Shown piece after piece: positions 22,102 through 34,100 of a stretch of DNA of 64,000 bases. Below the pieces are notes generated by a model. The model was not told the origin of the DNA and did not search any database. It worked only from the letters and a program-made list of their open reading frames with translations. The DNA lies in the NCBI RefSeq assembly GCF_008728515.1, contig NW_022167418.1, positions 75,933-139,932 of the forward strand. The letters are read 5' to 3'. This DNA is from Papio anubis. Lineage: Eukaryota > Chordata > Mammalia > Primates > Cercopithecidae. Every line of letters begins with the position of its first letter. Positions within the stretch are counted from its first letter, which is position 1. The translations under genes were made by a program, and so were the position numbers.

Positions 22102-23680
22102 GTAAATTGGTATTGGTAGTATGGGGGGGCTGCTGTAAAGATACCTGAAAATGTGGAAGCAACTTTGGAACTGGGTAACAGGCAGAGTTTGGGACAGTTT
22201 GGAGGGCTTAGAAGAAGATAGCAAAATGTGGGAAAGTTTGGAACTTTCTAGAGACTTGTTGAATGGCCTTGACCAAAATGCTGAAAATGATATGGCCAAT
22301 GAAATCCAGGCTGAGATGGTCTCAAATGGAGAAGAGAAACTTGTTGTGAACTGAAGTAAAGGTGACTCTTGCAGTGTTTTAGCAAAGAGACTGGTGGCAT
22401 TTTGTCTTTGCTCTAGAGCTTTGTGGAACTTGGAACTCGAGGGAGATCATTTAGGGTATCTGGCAGAAGAAATTTCTAAGCAGCAAAGCATTCAAGAAGT
22501 GACTTGGGTGCTGTTAAAAGCATTCAGTGTTAAAAGGGAAACAGTGTATAAAAGTTTGAAAAATTTGTAGCCTGACAATGTGATAGAAAAGACAAACCCA
22601 TTTTCTGAGGAGAAATTCAAGTCAGCTGCAGAAATTTGCATAAGTAATGAGGAGCCAAATGTTAATCACCAAGACAATGGGAAAAATGTTTACAGGGCAC
22701 ATCAGAGACCTTTGTGGCAGCTCCTGCCATCACAAGCCCAGAGGCCTAGGAGGAAAAAGTGGTTTCATGGGCTGGGCCCAAAGTCCCCCTGCTGTATGTA
22801 GCCTAGGGAGTTGGTGCCCTGTATCCCAGGCACTCTAGCCATGGTTAAAAGGGGCCAAGGTATAGCTCAGGCCATTGCTTCAGAGGGTGCAAGCCCCAAG
22901 ACTTGGCAGCTTCCACATGGTGTTGAGTCTTCAGGTGCACAAAAGTCAAGAATTGAGGTTTGTGACCCTCTGCCTAGATTTCTGAGGATGTATGAAAATG
23001 CCTGGATGTCCAGGAAGAAGTTTGCTGCAGGGGTTGGGCCCTCATAAAGAACTTCTGCTAGAGCAGCGTGGAAGGGAAATGTGGGGTTGAAGCCACCACA
23101 CAGGGTCCCCACTAGGGCACTGCCTAGTAGAGCTGTGAGAAGAGGGCCACCGTCCTCCAGACCCCAGAATGGTAGATCCACTGACAGCTTGCACTGTGTG
23201 CCTGGAAGAGCTGCAGACACTCAACGTCAGCCCATAAAAGAGGCCAGAAGGGAGGCTGTACTCGGCAAAGCCACAGGATTGGAGCTGACCAAGACCATGT
23301 GAACTCACCTCTTGCATTGGTGTTACCTGGAAGTGAAGCCTGGAGTCAAACAAGATCATTCTGGAGCTTTAAGATTTGACTGCCCTGCTGGATTTCAGGC
23401 TTGCATGGGGCCTTTAGCCCCTCTGTTTTGGCCAATTTCTCCCATTTGGAATGGATATATTTATCCAATGCATGTACCCCCATTATATCCAGAAATAACT
23501 AACTTGCTTTTGATTTTACAGGTTCATAGGCAGAAGGGACTTGCCTTGTCTCAAATGAGACTTTGGACTGTGGACTTTTGAGTTAATGCTGAAATGAAGT
23601 AAGACTTTGGGGGACCGTTGGGAAGGCATGATTGATTTTGAAGTGAGAGGACATGAGATATGGGAGGATCTGGTGCAGAA

Positions 23681-24009
23681 TGATATGCGTGGCTGTGTCC
23701 CCAGTCAAATTATGGGAATTAGCTCCCATAATTCCCCTATGTTGTGGGAGGGACCTGGTGGGAGATAATTGAATAATGGGGGTGGTTTCCCCCATACTGT
23801 TCTCATGGCAGTGGGTAAGTCTCACAAGATCTGACAGTTTTATAAGGGGTTTCCCCTTTCACTTGGCTCTCAATCTGTCTTGTGTGCCACCATGTAAGAT
23901 GTGCCTTTCACCTTCTACCCTGACTGTGAGGCCTCCCCAGCCATGTGGAAGTGTGAGTCCATTAAACATCTTTCTCTTTATAATTTACCCAGTCTCAGGT
24001 ATGTGTACA
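23681..24009 (+). repeat. THE1 3' LTR, truncated at its 3' end
   Basis: Begins tgatatgcgtggctgtgtcc and ends tctcaggtatgt; the final ~40 bases seen in the 5' LTR are absent. Its end coincides with the 46-base T-run. Confidence 0.9.
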
Positions 24010-24011
<2 letters not shown>

Positions 24012-24049
<38 letters not shown>

Positions 24050-24057
24050 TAAACATG
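24012..24057. repeat. 46-base poly-T run
   Basis: Uninterrupted T at 24012-24057, between the truncated THE1 LTR and an old minus-strand L1 fragment. It looks like the A-tail of a retrotransposed minus-strand sequence whose body has not been preserved, or an expanded homopolymer. Confidence 0.95.
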
Positions 24058-24334
24058 TGCTTTCATTCACCTTGGGTATATATTTAGGAGTAGAACTGCT
24101 GAGTTATATATTATCTTTGTATGCAACCATTTTAGGAAATACCAAACTGTTTTCCAAAGTGGTTGCACCATTTTACAATTCCATGAACAAGTACAAGACT
24201 TCTAACTTTTCCACATTCTTGCCAATACTTGTCATTGCCCTACTTTTTTATTTTAACCACCCAAACGAGTGTCAAGTGGTATCTCATTGTGGTCTTAATT
24301 TGTGTTTGCTTGATGTTGAATAATGTTGAACATC

Positions 24335-24636
24335 TTTTTTTTTTTTTTTTTTTTTGAGATAGGATTTTACTCTGTCACCCAGGATGGAGTATAGTGTCAC
24401 AAACACAGTTCACTGCAGCCTCAACCTCCAAGACTCAAGTAGTCCTCTTACCTCAGCCTTCTGAGTAGCTGAGACCACAGGCATGTGCCACCACACCTGT
24501 CTAATTTTTTTATTTTTGTAGAGACAAGATCTCATTATGTTTTCCAGGCTGGCTGTGAACTCCTGGGCTCTAGTAATCCTCCTACCTTGACCTTTCAAAG
24601 TGCTAGGATTTGCAGGTGTGAGCCACTGAACCCAAC
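24335..24636 (-). mobile_element. AluJ-type, diverged
   Basis: Minus-strand Alu with many substitutions (gataggattttactctgtca start, ending gagccactgaacccaac). Possible short TSD aacat(c/t)t. Its divergence puts it among the oldest Alus here. Confidence 0.9.
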
Positions 24637-24773
24637 ATTTTAATGTTTTTATTGGCCATTTGTATATCTTCTTTGGAGAAATGTCTATTTAAATTCTTTG
24701 TCTATTTTAAAATTGGTTTGTCTTTCTTGAGTTATAAGAGTTCTTCAAATACTCTGAATACAAATCTTTTTTT

Positions 24774-25066
24774 TTTTTTTTTGAGACGGAATCTCGCTCT
24801 GTCGCCCAGGCTGGAGTGCAGTGGCCAGATCTCAGCTCACTGCAAGCTCCTCCTCCCAGGTTCACGCCATTCTCCTGCCTCAGCCTCCCGAGTAGCTGGG
24901 ACTACAGATGCCCGCCACCTCACCCAGCTAGTTTTCTGTATTTTTTTTAGTAGAGATGGGGTTTCACCATGTTAGCCAGGATGGTCTCGATTTCCTGACC
25001 TCGTGATCCACCCGTCTTGGCCTCCCAAAGTGCTGGAATTACAGGCTTGAGCCACCGTGCCCGGCC
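24774..25066 (-). mobile_element. AluY, Old World monkey type
   Basis: Full-length minus-strand Alu. TSD acaaatctttttt before the poly-T (from 24760) and again from 25067. The bases ggcttgagccaccg and ctcacccagctagttttctg are typical of cercopithecid AluY copies. Confidence 0.95.
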
Positions 25067-25964
25067 ACAAATCTTTTTTTATCACATACCTGATTTGCAA
25101 ATATTTTCTTCCATTCTGTGGATTAAGTTTTTAATTTCTTGAATCATCAAGAAGTCCTTTGAAGCACTAAGTTTTAACATTTGAATGAACTTCAATTTAT
25201 TTATTTTTAATTTTGTTGGTTTTTTTTTTTTTTTTTTTTTGGTGTCACAGCTAAGACTCATTGCTTAAATCAAGGTCAGGAAGAGTTACTCCTGTTTTCC
25301 CTCTGAGATTTTTATATTTTTAGCTATTCTATTTAAGTATATAATCCGTTTTGAGTTAAATTCTGTGTATTGTATGAGGTACAAGTTCAACTTTATTCTT
25401 TTGTAGGTGAATACCCCAGTTGTCACAGCAGCATTTGCTGAAACAATCATTCTTTTTACATTGAAGGGTCTCAACATTCTTGTAGAAAATCAATGACCCA
25501 TGAATGTGAGATTTATTTCTGGACTCTCCATTCTATTTCATTTACCTATATGTTTACCCTTATGCCAGTACCACATTGTCTTGATTAATGTGGCTTTGTA
25601 GCAAGTTTTGAAATGAGGAATTGTGAGTCTTCCAACCTTGTTCTTCCTTTTTCAACATTGATTTGGTTATTCTTGTTCCCTTGCATTTCCATATGAATTT
25701 CTATATCATTCTCAAAACAGGTAGCTAGAATTTAATAGGCATTGTGTTGCATTTGTAGATCATTTTGGGGAGTATTGTATTAACAATATTAAATCTTCCA
25801 ATCCATTAGCATGGGAGGTTTTTTCATTCATTTAGGTCTTCTATACTTTCTTTCAACACTGGTTTGTAATTTTCAGTGGATAAGCCTTACACATCTTTTG
25901 CTAACCTATTCCTAAGTATCTTATTTGTTTTTATGGTATTGTAAATGGGGTGGTTTTCTTTTCT

Positions 25965-28835
25965 ATTTAAAAATGTACAATTAAGTTATTATTGACTATA
26001 GTCACCCTGTTGTGCTGTCAAATACTAGGTCTTACTCATTTTTTCTAACTACTTTTTTTTTATTGTCCCCATTAATCATCCCAACCTCTTCCCCAGCCTC
26101 CCACTACCCTTCCAGCCTCTGCTAACCATGCTTCTAGTCTCTATGTCCATGAGTTCAATTGTTTTAATTTTTAGATCCCATAAATAATTGAGAACATGCC
26201 ATGTTTGTCTTTCTGTGCCTGGCTTATTTCACTTAAAATAATGACCTCCAGTTTCTTCCATGTTGTTGCAAATGCCTGGCCCTTACTCTTTTTATGGCTG
26301 AATAGTACTCCATTGTGTATATATACCACATTTTCTTATTCTTTCATCTATTGATGGACATTTAGGTTGCTTCCAAATCTTAGCTATTGTAAACAGTCCT
26401 GCACCATACAGGAGTGCAGATATTTCTTTGATATGCTGATTTCCTTTCTTTTGGGGGTATATATCCAGCAGTAAGATGGATATATATGGTATATATATGG
26501 TAGCTCAATTTTTAGTTTTTTGAGGAACCTCCCAACTGTTCTCCATCGGGGCTGTACTAATTTATGTTTCCACAAACAGTGTATGAGGGTTCCCTTTTCT
26601 CCATATCCTCACCTATTATTGCCTGTCTTTTGGATATAAACCATTTTAAGTAGGGTGAGATGGTATCTTGTAGTTTTGATTTGCATTTCTCTGATGATCA
26701 ATAATGTTGAGCACTTTTTCATATACCTGTTTGCCATTTGTATGTCTTCTTTTGAGAAATGTCTATTCAAGTCTTTTGCTCATTTTTTGACTAGATTATT
26801 CAATTCTTTTCCCATAGAGTTACTTGAGCTCCTTATATACCCTGGTTATTAATCCCTTGTCCGATGAGTAGTTTGCAAATATTTTCTGACATTCTGTGGG
26901 TTGTCTCTTGACTTTGTTGATTGTATCTTTTCCTGTGCAGAAGCTTTTTAACTTGATGTGATCACATCTGTCAATGTTGCCTTTGATTGCCTGTGCTTGT
27001 GGGGTATTGCTCAAAAAATTGTTGCCCAGACCAATGTCCTGGAGAGTTTCCCTGATGTTTTCTTGAAGTGGTTTTGTAGTTTGAGGTCTCAGATTTAAGT
27101 CTTTATTTCATTTTGATTTCATTTTGTATACGACAAGAGATAGCGGTATAGTTTCAGTCTTCTGAATATGGAGATCTAGTTTTCTCAGCATCACTTTTGA
27201 AGAGACTGTCTTTTCCCTAATGTATGTTCTTGGCACTTTTGTTAAAAATGAGTTCACTGTAGGTGTATGGGTTTGTTTCTGGGTTCTACATTCTGTTCCA
27301 TTGGTCTGTGTGTCTGTTTTTATGCCAGTACCATGCTGTTTTGGTTACTGTAGTTCTGTAGTATAATTAGAAGTCAGGTAATGTCATTTCTCTAGTTTTG
27401 TTCTTTTTGCTTTGGTTTTTCTTGGTATTCTTTTAGGATTTTTTTTTCTATTTCTGTAAAGAATGTCATTGGTATTTTGATAGGGATAACATTGAATCTG
27501 TAGATTGCTTTGATTAGTATGAACATGTTAACAATATTGATTATTCCAATCTGTGAGCATTGAATATTTTCCCAATATTTCTATTTTTTGGTGTCCTCTT
27601 CAATAATTTATTTCATCAGTGTTTTATAGTTTTCATTATAGAGTTCTTTCACTTCTTTGATAATTCCTAGGTGTTTAATTTTATGTGTGGCTACTGTAAA
27701 TGGGTTACTTTTAAAATTTCTTATTCAGATTGTTCACTGTTGGTATATAGATATGCTACTGATATTTGTATGTTGATTTTGTATCCTGAAGCTTTACTGA
27801 ATCTGTTTATCAGTTCTAATAGCTTTCTTGTGGAGTCTTTAGGTTTTTCCAAATATAAGATCAAATATAAGATTGTTATTTTCAGATGAAAATAACAATC
27901 ATTTGACTTCTTCCTTTCCAATTTGGGTGCCCTTTATTTCTTTCTCTTGTCTGATTGCTCTAGCCAGGACTTCCAGTACTATGTTGAATAACAGAGGTGA
28001 AAGTGGGCATCCTTGTCATGCTCTAGATCTTAGAGCTTTTAGTTTTTCCTCACTCAGTATAATACTAGATGTGGGTCTGTTGCATATGGCTTTTATTATG
28101 TTGAGGTATGTTCCTGCTATTCCCAGTTTTTTGAGAGTTTTTATCATGAAGGGATGTTAAACTTTATCAAATGCTTTTTCAGCATCAATTGAAATGATCA
28201 TATGGTTTTTATCTTTCATTTTGTTAATATGATGTATTACATTGATCAATTTGCATATGTTGAACCATCCTTGCATCCGTGGAATAAATCCCACTTGGAT
28301 CTGATGAATAATCTTTCTAATGTATTGTTGAATTTCTAATGTATTGTTTGCTGGTGTTTTTTTCAGGGTTTTCACATCAATATTAATCAGAGATATCAGT
28401 TTTCTTTTTTTGATGTGTCTTTATCTGGTTTTGGTATCAGGGTAATACTGGCCTTGTATAGTAAATTTGGAAGTATTCCCTCCTTCTTTGGTTTTTGATT
28501 TTGAGTAGGATAGGTGTTAGTTCTTCTTTAAATGTTTGCTAGAATTCAGCCATGAGATCCTGGGCTCTTCTTTACCAGGAGGCTTTTTGTTAGGACTTTG
28601 ATCTCAATATTTGTTATTCATCTGTTGAGGTTTTGGATTTATTTATGGTTCAATCTTGGTAGGTTGTATGTGTCTAGAAATTTGTCCATTTATTCTAGAC
28701 TTTCCAATGTATTGCCATATATTTGCTCACAGTAGCCCCTAATGATCCTTTGAATTTCTGTGGTATCAGTTTTATTGCTTCCTTTTTCATTTCTAATTTT
28801 ATTTATTTGTATTTTGATGATTTTTGACATAATCC
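25965..28835 (-). mobile_element. L1 (L1MA/L1PB-type), 3' UTR into ORF2
   Basis: Reverse-complement 3' UTR text (acaattaagttattattgac, gtcaccctgttgtgctgtca) and then ORF2 backwards to the region near 28830. Same family as the element at 18811-21725 and covering nearly the same span, but each has its own indels, so they are separate insertions or old duplicates. No A-tail remains at the left junction with the L1M. ORF2 frames are broken throughout. Confidence 0.9.
27871..27900. repeat. perfect 13-bp inverted repeat inside L1
   Basis: gattgttattttc (27871-27883), 4-base loop agat, gaaaataacaatc (27888-27900). Just upstream the 12-mer aaatataagatc is partly repeated (27851-27872). The L1 family sequence has no hairpin here. 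Confidence 0.95.
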
Positions 28836-28849
28836 AGCAGAATCCTCTG

Positions 28850-29620
28850 GATTACAAGGTAGAGACTCTTTTCTCACCTCTTACTTTCTTCCAAACAAAC
28901 AGGGTTTCTTTCTCCATTCTAAGCCACCTGAAGCTGGAGCTGGAGTGACACATGCACTACTGTGGCCACCACCACCATAACTGTACTGGGTCAGACCTGA
29001 AGCCAGCACAGCACTGGGTCTTGCTCAAGGCTGGCTGTAACCACTCCCTGGCTACTGCCTATGTTTGCTCAAGGTCCCAGGGCTTTACAATCAGCTGGTG
29101 GCAAAGCCATCCAGGCCTATTTCCTTCCCTTCAGGGTGTTGAGGTACCCCAGGCCCTGGGTGGGTCCAGAGGTGCCATCCAGGAGTCAGGAACTACTGTC
29201 AAAAACCCTAGAAGTCTAACTAGTGTTCTACTGTATTGCAGCTGAGCTGGCACTCAAACCACAGGATCTCTCTTTCTTCCCCTTTCCAAAGGCAGAGGAG
29301 TCTCACCCCATAGCCACTGACACCCAAGGCCATGGGAAGTACTGCCAGACTACTACCTAAGTTCCCTGAAGGCCCACAGGCTCTTCAGTCAGCTTGTGGT
29401 GAATGCTGCCTGCCCTGGGTCTCACCCTTCATGGTGGCGTGCTCCCCTCTGTCCAAGGGCAGGTCCAGAAATGCCGTCCAAGAGTCAAATCCTAGAATCA
29501 AGGACCCCAAGAGCCCACGTGGTGCTCTGCCCTGCCATTGCTTTCCTGGTACCTAAGGTGAAGACAAAGTCCCCTTTACCTTTCCCTCTGCTTTTCTCAA
29601 GCAGAAGGAGTTTTGCATTG
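28850..29620 (-). mobile_element. GC-rich repetitive block, probably an old L1 5' region
   Basis: Clearly richer in G+C than its surroundings. It contains two diverged copies of a ~190-base unit about 285 bases apart (29055-29245 and 29342-29530), sharing landmarks such as gggcaggtccagaaatgccg versus gggtgggtccagaggtgcca and the caggagtcag motif. I believe it is the 5' UTR-like part of an old L1 joined by internal deletion to the minus-strand L1 at 25965-28835; that assignment is from memory and uncertain. Confidence 0.55.
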
Positions 29621-29987
29621 ATTAAAAAATATATATTTAATAAAATGTAATATTCATTCCAAATGAAACATTAAGCAAACCCATAAAAGAAGGTTATGTC
29701 TCTAACATGCTAAAGAATATATATCTTGAAATAAAAATTCAAAATATTACTTAAATGCAGAATAATTTGAGGCATGCCATTAAAATCAGGGACAAAGTTT
29801 GGATTCTTTCTATGGTAGTTATGTAAATTGGCTCATTTAACATCCACTTCCAAAGTCCTTTTCTCTTTACTTTTTTCTACTCAAGCTAAACACTTGAGTT
29901 ACTTAACTCCTCTGAATTTGACTTGATTTGATTTAATTGGCCCCTTGTAACACAGTTGTGGCCAATGAAATGTAGGCAGAAGCCCCT
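29621..29987. other. unassigned sequence holding one copy of a diverged repeat
   Basis: No named repeat recognised. Positions 29778-29880 resemble 32062-32163. Confidence 0.4.
29778..29880. repeat. diverged ~100-bp repeat, copy 1
   Basis: Shares atgtaaattgg, tcatttaaca and a similar flanking order with 32062-32163, roughly 75-80% by eye. Unnamed old repeat or duplication. Confidence 0.6.
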
Positions 29988-30420
29988 TGTGTTAATCCAT
30001 TCTTGGATTGCTGTAAAGAAATACCTGAGGCTGGGTAACTAATAGAGAAAATATGTTTAATTGGATCATGGTACTGCAGGATGTACAAGAAACATGGTGC
30101 CAGCACCTGCTTCAGGTGTACGCCTCAGGGAGCTTACAATCAAGGTAAAAGGCAAAGGAGGAGCCCATGTGTCATCTGGTGAGAAACAAAGCAAGAGCAA
30201 GGGGGAGGGGAGGTGTCATGCATTTTAAAACAACCGAACAACTGATCTCACGTGAACTCAGAGCAAGAGCTCACTCATCACCAAAGGCATGGTGGTAAGC
30301 CATTCATGAGGGATCTGCCCCTGCCTCCTGGTCCAAATACCTCCCTCTAGGCCCATTTCCAACACTGGGGATTATATCTCAACATGAGATATGGAGGGGA
30401 CACACATCCAAATCATATCA
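29988..30420 (-). mobile_element. MST-type solo LTR (ERVL-MaLR)
   Basis: On the plus strand it runs TG...CA from tgtgttaatccattcttgg to ccaaatcatatca, the reverse complement of an MST LTR. Flanks 29983-29987 and 30421-30425 are both cccct, a perfect 5-bp TSD. No internal region, so it formed by LTR-LTR recombination. Confidence 0.93.
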
Positions 30421-30425
30421 CCCCT

Positions 30426-32061
30426 AGGGAAGTTTTTATTTCCTAAATAAAAAGGCAAAACCTGATAAAGGAAAGGTTTACTATATGCCCGGTGTCTTTT
30501 CTCCTTTTTCCTGTGTGGCTGGAATGCCAGGAGATACAGCAACTATCCTGTGACAATATAAAAGTTACATGCTAAGGATGCTGAAGCAGGAAGACATAAG
30601 AAACATGGTTCCTTGGTGACATCCATGAGAAGTAATAGCTACCTTTATATTTCTTCTCATGTAAAAATTATTTTTTGTTACGTAAAATATTAACTCTTTA
30701 CTTGCTTCAGTGATATTTATAAGGTACTTTGTATTTGCCGATAGCTGAAATTTTAGTAGATATTTCCACCATCACAACTGTTATTTAACACCGCTCTGTA
30801 AATCCCAACCAATTCAGTAAGCCAATAAAAATAAACAGGAGGTGTAAATATTAGAATGAGGAAGACAATACTAATTTTTTTTTGTTTTTACAGGTGATAT
30901 TATGGTCTTCCAAGCAAATACAAGATAATCATTTTAATAAGCATTGTTAAATAGGAAAGTTTAGTCACAAATTACAAATACTTAAAAATTTATGGCTGTT
31001 ATAAATGTCAGCAGTTGACCAGTTAGACAATAAAATATTTTAAAATCTCATTCCTAATTTTAAAATATATGAAATATGTAGGAAGAAATTATTTAAGAAA
31101 TGTTTAGGATGTAGATGCAGAACATTACAAACTAAAGATACATATGATATTTCTGAATGTATAGAATAAAAATGAAGGTATAAGTTCTCCTCCAAATAAC
31201 TTATAAATATTAAATACAATTCTAAACAATCTATATATGATTGTTTGGTGGGGAGGGGAACAGGCCAAACTTATTCTAAAGTGCAATTTAAAAAATTTAG
31301 TATAGGTACAATATGCAGGAAGTAGTGAAAAAAGTCATGATAGAAGAATTATACTGTCAGATATTAAAATGTATAAAACAATAATGATTGAAATAATATA
31401 GTATGGACATAAAATTAGGTATACCAATCATTAGGGAAGAGTAACATAATTTATAGTTTCATGCAAATATTAATGAGTTTACTATTTAGCAAATGTGACA
31501 TTCCTAATCATTAAGAAAAGATGAATCATTGAATAAAAAGAAATAAGGCAAGTGTTAACTCTTTAGGAAAAATAAATTTGATCTCTACCACATCACATAT
31601 TGAAATGAAATTTCTTTCCCTTTTTTTCTTATTCTCCCCATATTCATGTAGAAATGACTTGTCCACTTACAAAGGTACCTAAATATTGTAAACGTAGCAT
31701 GCAATTAAAGTGTAATGAAAGGACAGAGAAAAGCAGAAGTGCTAACAAAATGGGCCAGGAATCATTCTCAAAATGCATACTGTTTTTAACAGCTAACTTA
31801 ATAAACAAGGACATCTTATTCATTACACTGCTCACAGTGTCTATGAGATAAAAAAGAACAATCACTGTGAAGATTCCCAGCTAGCTATTCTTGTTACTAG
31901 GGTAAGATGGAGCTCTCTTTTTTATGGAGGCCTTATAAAGAAAACACTCTATGGGTAGTTGATAAAGGTTTTGAGAATATCTTTACCATGATGAGAACGA
32001 AATTCACAATCTTTTAAAAAGTAACAATCATAGGCAGATGCTGAGTACAATTTTAAAAAGA
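30426..32061. other. mostly unique AT-rich sequence, possible old L1M at 31260-31480
   Basis: Within 31260-31480 the order 'tgtcagatattaaaatgtat ... aatatagtatggacat' is like a much-diverged plus-strand L1M ORF2. Two overlapping frames on opposite strands at 31644-31865 show no domain. Nothing else recognised. Confidence 0.35.
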
Positions 32062-32163
32062 CATTAAACTCAGAAGCAAGGTTTGAATCTCATTGTGGTA
32101 GAAATGTAAATTGGTTCATTTAACATTCACTTCAATCTTCTTCTCTTGTCTTTTTTTCCTACT
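32062..32163. repeat. diverged ~100-bp repeat, copy 2
   Basis: Matches 29778-29880 (cattaaactcag, atgtaaattggttcatttaa, then a T-rich end). In both copies a motif like atgcagaat.atttgagg is near, but on opposite sides, so the copies may extend differently. Confidence 0.6.
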
Positions 32164-32365
32164 TTGTGCTATTATGCAGAATCATTTTGAGGTGATCCAT
32201 TCTTGTGTAATCTTAGCTCCCTAACAAAGAATAAATGGTTGATGGATTGGAAAATTAAATCTGGATTTAAAAAAGCAGAACAATAATATAAACTAGAAAA
32301 AAATATATGTATAGGTGGTGGAGAAGTCTACAAAAGATAAGATTATAGAGTAAAACATTAATATA

Positions 32366-32729
32366 CAGGCATAATTTGTTTAACTGCACTTTATTGTACT
32401 TCACAGATATTGCTTTTTTACAAATGGAATGTTCATGGAACTCTGTGTACAGGAAGTCTGTTGTTGCCATTTTTCCAACACCTGTGTTTACTTCCTGTCT
32501 CTGTGTCAGCATTATTTTTAGCAGTAAAGTATTTTTAAATTAAGGTATGTACTTTTTATTAGACAAAATGCTATTATACCCTTAAGAGACTACAATATAG
32601 TAGAAACATAACTTTTATACTTTTATATACACTGGGAAACCAAAACAGTTGTGTGACTCACTTTGCTGCAATATTTGCTTTATTGCAATGGTCTTACACA
32701 AAGCCTGCAATACCTCTGGGGTATGCCTA
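32366..32729 (-). mobile_element. Tigger-type (TcMar) DNA transposon, internally deleted
   Basis: Ends are inverted: left caggcataatttg, right cctctggggtatgccta, matching the CAGGCATACC-type Tigger terminus. The 200 bases inside the right end follow the Tigger sub-terminal text (gggaaaccaaaacagttgtg, tttgctttattgcaatggtc). TA precedes the left end, the dinucleotide these elements duplicate. About 360 bases, no transposase. Confidence 0.85.
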
Positions 32730-34100
32730 CATTTTATTATGTAAAAATTCAAAAGTCCTGCTAGGCAAAAAGTACAGTACCACAAAAGGAAAACTGGCAA
32801 AACAATTTCTAATAGAATGACAGATGAAACAAAAACCTCAGTAGATAACAGATGACGGGCATAAGAAGTAAGTAATAAAAAAGGAATACGATTGGCAAAT
32901 AATTTTTAAAGTTTAATTTCACCAGAAACTAAAGCAATCAAAGAACTGCTGATATGCTATTTAAAGACACACAAACAAAGAAAAAGATAATGTGCCAGGT
33001 TGTTGAGACTCATAAATCATCTCACGTGCTAATGATGGGCCATAGTTTTCTCTACCATTTGTCATACTCCCCCCAAATATAGGAGACATCTGGCTTTGAA
33101 TGAGGAGGCCGAGCTTCTGTTTCTCGGTTTCTTTAACATCCCAATGTGTTCCTCACTGGGACTGAGGGAAAAAGTATTCCAAAGGTACCTCTGTCCTCCT
33201 AAGGAATTCTCTTGATTCCTCAACACTCCTCTTTGCCATGTTTTATAGGTTGAAGGTGGGTTAATATCCTGCAAGGCAGGACTTCTCTTTAGGATGCACC
33301 TATTAATGTCATCAGGCTTTAAGAATTCAGAAGAAACTAGAACAGAAACAGCCTCATTTTAACATCCATTACACAGTTCAAGTGGATTTGTGTTCTAACC
33401 AAAAAATCTTTGACTAAGAAACTTGTATGAACTCCTCAATTTCTCAAGGGTATTTTACTCTCTGAGCACTAGTAGCAAAAACTGCTATATATTATCACTC
33501 GTTCTACCCATATTCATTCATTACAAAAGTGTCTACTGAGTGTTAATTATGCTCAATGCCTAGGAGACAAGGATGAAGAGAGGGCTCACTGTCTGTGGGG
33601 ATGGGGTGGGGACTAGTCTCAGATGTATTCTTAAGTAGTTGCAATGCTACGTAATAGCTCTATAGTAGAAAAAAAGATGGAAGTGCCACAGGAACACAGC
33701 GATCCTCTTAGTTGTTGATCACTTGGGAATTTCAAGGAACTGGAAAACATTCTTGTGTGTGTGTCTTTCCTACCAACTGAATTAAACAGTCATATTATTA
33801 CCAGATTGGCATTGTTTTCATTCTACCACTCAAAGTACAAATAAGCTGTGGTGTAAAAATGCCTTATAAACTGTTCTGCTGTGACTAGTAATAGTTAAGA
33901 TTATAGATCCAAGATTTAAAATGACAACAATATGTATTAAAGTATTAATAATTCCCTTAAATATTTCTCCTTATCTTATTTTCTTGCTGTATTTTATACA
34001 TTCTCTACAGTTACTTTGACAAGATTTTTTAATTGACTGGGACATTTATTGGAACAATATTTTATATGTATGATTCTATACACACTATTCTATTTTTCAG
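32730..34100. other. unique sequence, possible L2 at 33508-33600
   Basis: Near 33510 the text 'tcattcattacaaaagtgtctactgagtg' (in part) and 'caatgcctaggagacaagga' look like a reverse-complement L2 3' end. The 70-codon minus-strand frame 33062-33274 has no domain and no splice context. Nothing else recognised. Confidence 0.4.

Larger units (their letters stand above)
21727..24009 (+). mobile_element. THE1 element (ERVL-MaLR), both LTRs and internal region
   Basis: 5' LTR 21727-22101 (TAATATGG start, ACTAATATA end), internal part 22102-23680, 3' LTR 23681-24009 (TGATATG start). The 3' LTR stops at ggtatgt, about 40 bases short of the normal end, right before a long T-run. The internal part is the typical ~1.6-kb THE1 interior with only short frames; MaLR elements never encoded a complete retroviral gene set. 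LTRs carry their usual features, including GTCTCATGAGATCT and a downstream AAATTACCCAGTCT. A few indels separate the two LTRs, consistent with an old insertion. Confidence 0.95.
24058..25964 (-). mobile_element. old L1M fragment (ORF2 3' region), split by two Alus
   Basis: Reverse-complement L1M text resumes across the Alus: ccttgggtatatatttagga, then atttgtatatcttctttgga and tgatttgcaaatattttctt, then gccagtaccacattgtcttg and the area near 25930. A 21-base T-run at 25220-25240 lies inside. Strongly diverged. Confidence 0.85.

Noticed and set aside
22151..23581. Frames of 60-117 codons on both strands
   Set aside because: Internal region of THE1, which is non-coding or remnant; frames are short and overlapping.
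23776..24323. Phe-rich overlapping frames resembling membrane segments
   Set aside because: They read through the THE1 LTR and a 46-base T-run.
18811..28835. Segmental duplication of the two similar L1s (18811-21725 and 25965-28835)
   Set aside because: They share L1 family sequence only; flanks and private indels differ, so independent insertions of the same subfamily are simpler.
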